A stretch of 21,957 nucleotides of DNA from JBHHYU01 sp046757725 (GTDB lineage Bacteria > Desulfobacterota > Binatia > UBA9968): contig JBHHYU010000048.1 of NCBI GenBank assembly GCA_046757725.1, positions 1 through 21,957 of the forward strand, read 5' to 3'. The notes beneath the pieces are model-generated. The model was not told where the DNA came from. It worked only from the letters and a program-made list of their open reading frames with translations, and did no database searches. This document shows positions 21,923 through 21,957 of the stretch, piece after piece. The first letter of the stretch is position 1. Each line of letters starts with the position of its first letter. Both the position numbers and the translations under genes were made by a program.

Positions 21923-21957
21923 AATTCCGTACGGTGGGTTTTCCCCAGTACGGCTTC
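21923..21957 (-). mobile_element. Group II intron domain V (3' part of an intron entering from the right)
   Basis: Read on the minus strand, the last 35 bases form the domain V hallmark. AGC lies at the start of the lower stem CCGTAC, then TGGG, a GAAA-type loop, CCCA, a two-base bulge (CC), and GTACGG closing the lower stem. Stem lengths, the AGC triad, the tetraloop and the bulge are in the expected order. The intron body and any reverse transcriptase would lie to the right of the window. Domain VI and the 3' splice site should follow at lower coordinates, but I could not define them. Confidence 0.6.

Noticed and set aside
1..21957. CRISPR array, tRNA or rRNA
   Set aside because: No regular spaced direct repeats, cloverleaf or rRNA-like segments were seen on either strand by reading.

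Overview
The window holds about 20 recognisable bacterial genes at moderate GC. It has no rRNA, no CRISPR array and no tRNA that I could see. The gene content is metabolic: three UbiD-type decarboxylases, four cupins, an extradiol dioxygenase with its small subunit, two short-chain dehydrogenases, a flavin oxidase with an Fe-S partner, and a half-size-fused ABC permease. This fits a free-living soil, sediment or sponge-type uncultured proteobacterial-grade lineage, such as Deltaproteobacteria, Tectomicrobia or Rokubacteria-like. That placement is inference from gene style only; there is no phylogenetic marker in the window.

Region 1 (1-9247, plus strand) looks like one long co-directional cluster. 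In order it has: the 3' end of a probable ABC solute-binding protein; a two-domain cupin; a fused two-domain ABC permease; two tandem UbiD decarboxylases; two tandem small cupins, the second preceded by a 10-codon mini-ORF with a strong ribosome binding site; and a third, longer UbiD. UbiD-1 and UbiD-2 keep the metal and catalytic residues of prenylated-FMN decarboxylases. UbiD-3 has lost the catalytic Arg and the Glu pair. Likewise one small cupin keeps its metal histidines and the other does not. The pattern suggests import of an aromatic or unsaturated acid and its (de)carboxylation by an active enzyme plus a non-canonical paralogue. No flavin prenyltransferase (UbiX) and no transporter ATPase lie in the window.

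Region 2 (9390-15921, minus strand) reads from the right: a heme-oxygenase-like (TenA/PqqC-type) iron protein with a structured leader, an SDR, a GlcD/VAO-type FAD oxidase, a CCG-domain Fe-S protein, an alpha/beta hydrolase and a lysophospholipid acyltransferase. A 16-base word is shared between the candidate promoters of the hydrolase and of the iron protein.

Region 3 (15922-18521) holds a 468-base gap, a cupin lipoprotein overlapping a CoA-pyrophosphatase-type Nudix gene, a divergent endonuclease III, a 13-bp perfect inverted repeat and a frameshifted gene remnant.

Region 4 (18522-21957, minus strand) has LigB- and LigA-like extradiol dioxygenase proteins, an atypical SDR and a small ferredoxin-like-fold protein. 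Degenerate 7-base-period repeats lie between these genes. A small three-helix membrane protein sits upstream, and at the right edge there is a group II intron domain V.

Taken together, the window looks like an accessory catabolic island for aromatic acids: uptake, UbiD decarboxylation, oxidation and dehydrogenation, then extradiol ring cleavage. The substrate cannot be told from sequence.
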